7,356 bases of DNA from Bacteroidota bacterium (lineage in GTDB: Bacteria; Bacteroidota; Ignavibacteria; SZUA-365; JAADGX01): contig JAJRXL010000103.1 of NCBI GenBank assembly GCA_024276335.1, positions 1-7,356 on the forward strand. Reading direction: 5' to 3'. Numbering within the stretch: position 1 is the first letter of the stretch; each line of letters opens with the position of its first letter. Both the position numbers and the translations under genes were made by a program. The notes below the pieces were generated by a model that saw only the letters and a program-made list of their open reading frames with translations, had not been told where the DNA came from and did not search any database. Below are positions 6,521 to 7,356 of this stretch, piece by piece.

Positions 6521-6556
6521 CTTGCGTGTTCCGTTGATCAAGCCGGTGTGCGCAAG
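6521..6556 (+). terminator. Hairpin in the convergent korB/macB gap, possible terminator
   Basis: CTTGCG (6521-6526) pairs with CGCAAG (6551-6556). The stem extends inward through three G-U pairs, one T-T mismatch and CCG/CGG (6531-6533 with 6544-6546), closing a 10-base loop that contains the palindrome TTGATCAA (6534-6541). The G-U pairs form only in the plus-strand transcript, which favours termination of korAB. No U-tract follows, so Rho-independent termination is uncertain. Confidence 0.35.
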
Positions 6557-6567
6557 GTGAAAGCTCG

Positions 6568-7356
6568 TCAGGCGTCGTAGCGAAGGGCCTCGATGGGATC
6601 CTTGTTGGCGGCCTCCCTTGCCGGGTAGTATCCGAACAAGATCCCGGTGGCGGCGGAAACACCGAAGGCGAGCATGATGGACCAGGCGCTGACGATCGTG
6701 CGCCACCCTGCGTACACGGTGATGATATTCGTCAGGCCCCATCCGAGGAATATTCCGATTATTCCGCCGGCAATGCTGAGCACGGTGGCTTCCGTGAGGA
6801 ACTGGATGACGACGAGACGTCGCGTGGCGCCGACCGCCCTGCGTATTCCGATTTCGCGTGTGCGTTCGAGCACGCTGGCGAGCATGATATTCATGATGCC
6901 GATGCCGCCCACCAGGAGGGAAATACCGGCAATCGCGCCCATGACGATGTTGAAAATTTGCTGCGTCTTCTGACTCTGCTCGATAAGGGCCTCCGGGATG
7001 ATGATTTCCACGTCCTTCTGCTGGTTATGGCGCCGGGCCAGAATCTTCTGAATCGCTCCGGCGGCCTGCAGGATGTCCTGGTCGGCGCTGATCTGAACGG
7101 TTATCTGGTCGATGGTGTTGCGATCGACAAAGGCCGTCTGCGTCCTCCGGCTGCGAAAGAAGCCACGCCTCCCGAATGCGCGCGCCGTGGCTTTCTGCTC
7201 GCGAGGGAATTTCACCATGGCCGTTTTCAGGGGCACGTAAATATCGAGGTTGTAATTCCGAAGCTTGATTCCCGAGACAGTGGAGGCGATTTTCTTGGGG
7301 GCTGCCACTCCCAGGACGGTAAACCACTGATCCCGGAGTTTTACCAATTTCCCGAC
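6568..7356 (-). CDS. MacB-type ABC transporter permease, C-terminal part (5' partial)
   Basis: The frame is open from the right edge to TGA at 6570-6568, 262 visible residues; the start lies beyond 7356, and a TTG at 7347 is not a credible start. The visible N-terminal part is the end of the MacB periplasmic core domain (VGKLVKLRDQWFTVLGV, then LDIYVPLKTAM). The rest is an FtsX-like permease domain: a membrane segment IFNIVMGAIAGISLLVGGIG, the coupling segment ERTREIGIRRAVGATRR, a second segment through TVLSIAGGIIGIFLGW, a third from about WSIMLAFGVSAATGILFGYY, and the classic ending YPAREAANKDPIEALRYDA. Proteins of this class are inner membrane mechanotransmission permeases that work with an ATPase, a periplasmic adaptor and a TolC channel to export substrates or lipoproteins. 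An Arg-rich stretch (AFGRRGFFRSRRTQT, about bases 7190-7145) lies in the periplasmic domain. The ATPase cannot be seen. It converges on korB with a 72-base gap. Confidence 0.9.
   Translation of the reverse strand, partial: VGKLVKLRDQWFTVLGVAAPKKIASTVSGIKLRNYNLDIYVPLKTAMVKFPREQKATARAFGRRGFFRSRRTQTAFVDRNTIDQITVQISADQDILQAAGAIQKILARRHNQQKDVEIIIPEALIEQSQKTQQIFNIVMGAIAGISLLVGGIGIMNIMLASVLERTREIGIRRAVGATRRLVVIQFLTEATVLSIAGGIIGIFLGWGLTNIITVYAGWRTIVSAWSIMLAFGVSAATGILFGYYPAREAANKDPIEALRYDA

Overview
The window looks like chromosomal DNA from a fairly GC-rich member of the Bacteroidota/Chlorobiota-Ignavibacteriota (FCB) group. Three things point there: a type IX secretion C-terminal sorting domain carrying the NYPNPF motif, an exact match to the Bacteroidota-type -7 promoter element TAnnTTTG in front of korA, and a two-subunit 2-oxoacid:ferredoxin oxidoreductase of the KorAB type. 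The exact lineage cannot be fixed from 7.4 kb.

Layout, left to right. (1) Bases 1-1545, plus strand: the C-terminal 514 residues of a large secreted protein, probably a subtilase, ending in a T9SS type A sorting domain; its N-terminus lies outside the window. (2) Bases 1570-3096, minus strand, convergent with (1): a full-length TolC-family outer membrane efflux gene broken by one in-frame amber codon at 2110-2112. (3) Bases 3097-3830: a long gap of about 730 bases that looks less GC-rich. It holds the tolC ribosome binding site and a possible tolC promoter with a dyad, a cluster of short degenerate repeats and mini-hairpins, and a good korA promoter candidate. (4) Bases 3831-6495, plus strand: korA and korB, overlapping by 26 bases, encoding the gamma-alpha fusion and beta subunits of a CoA-dependent 2-oxoacid:ferredoxin oxidoreductase, probably for 2-oxoglutarate. 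(5) Bases 6568-7356, minus strand: the C-terminal part of a MacB-type ABC transporter permease, running off the right edge; a hairpin sits in the convergent gap between it and korB.

How they fit together: korAB is a self-contained central-carbon operon. It oxidatively decarboxylates a 2-oxoacid to acyl-CoA with reduction of ferredoxin, or runs in reverse for carboxylation. The MacB-type permease and the TolC-type channel lie on the same strand either side of korAB and are the kinds of protein that work together in a tripartite efflux pump. The order macB - [korAB, inverted] - tolC suggests, but does not prove, that an export locus was interrupted.

I see no novel defence, mobile or RNA system here. 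The most notable signal is the single amber codon in an otherwise well-preserved tolC, at a site where a CCAGG to CTAGG change would explain it.
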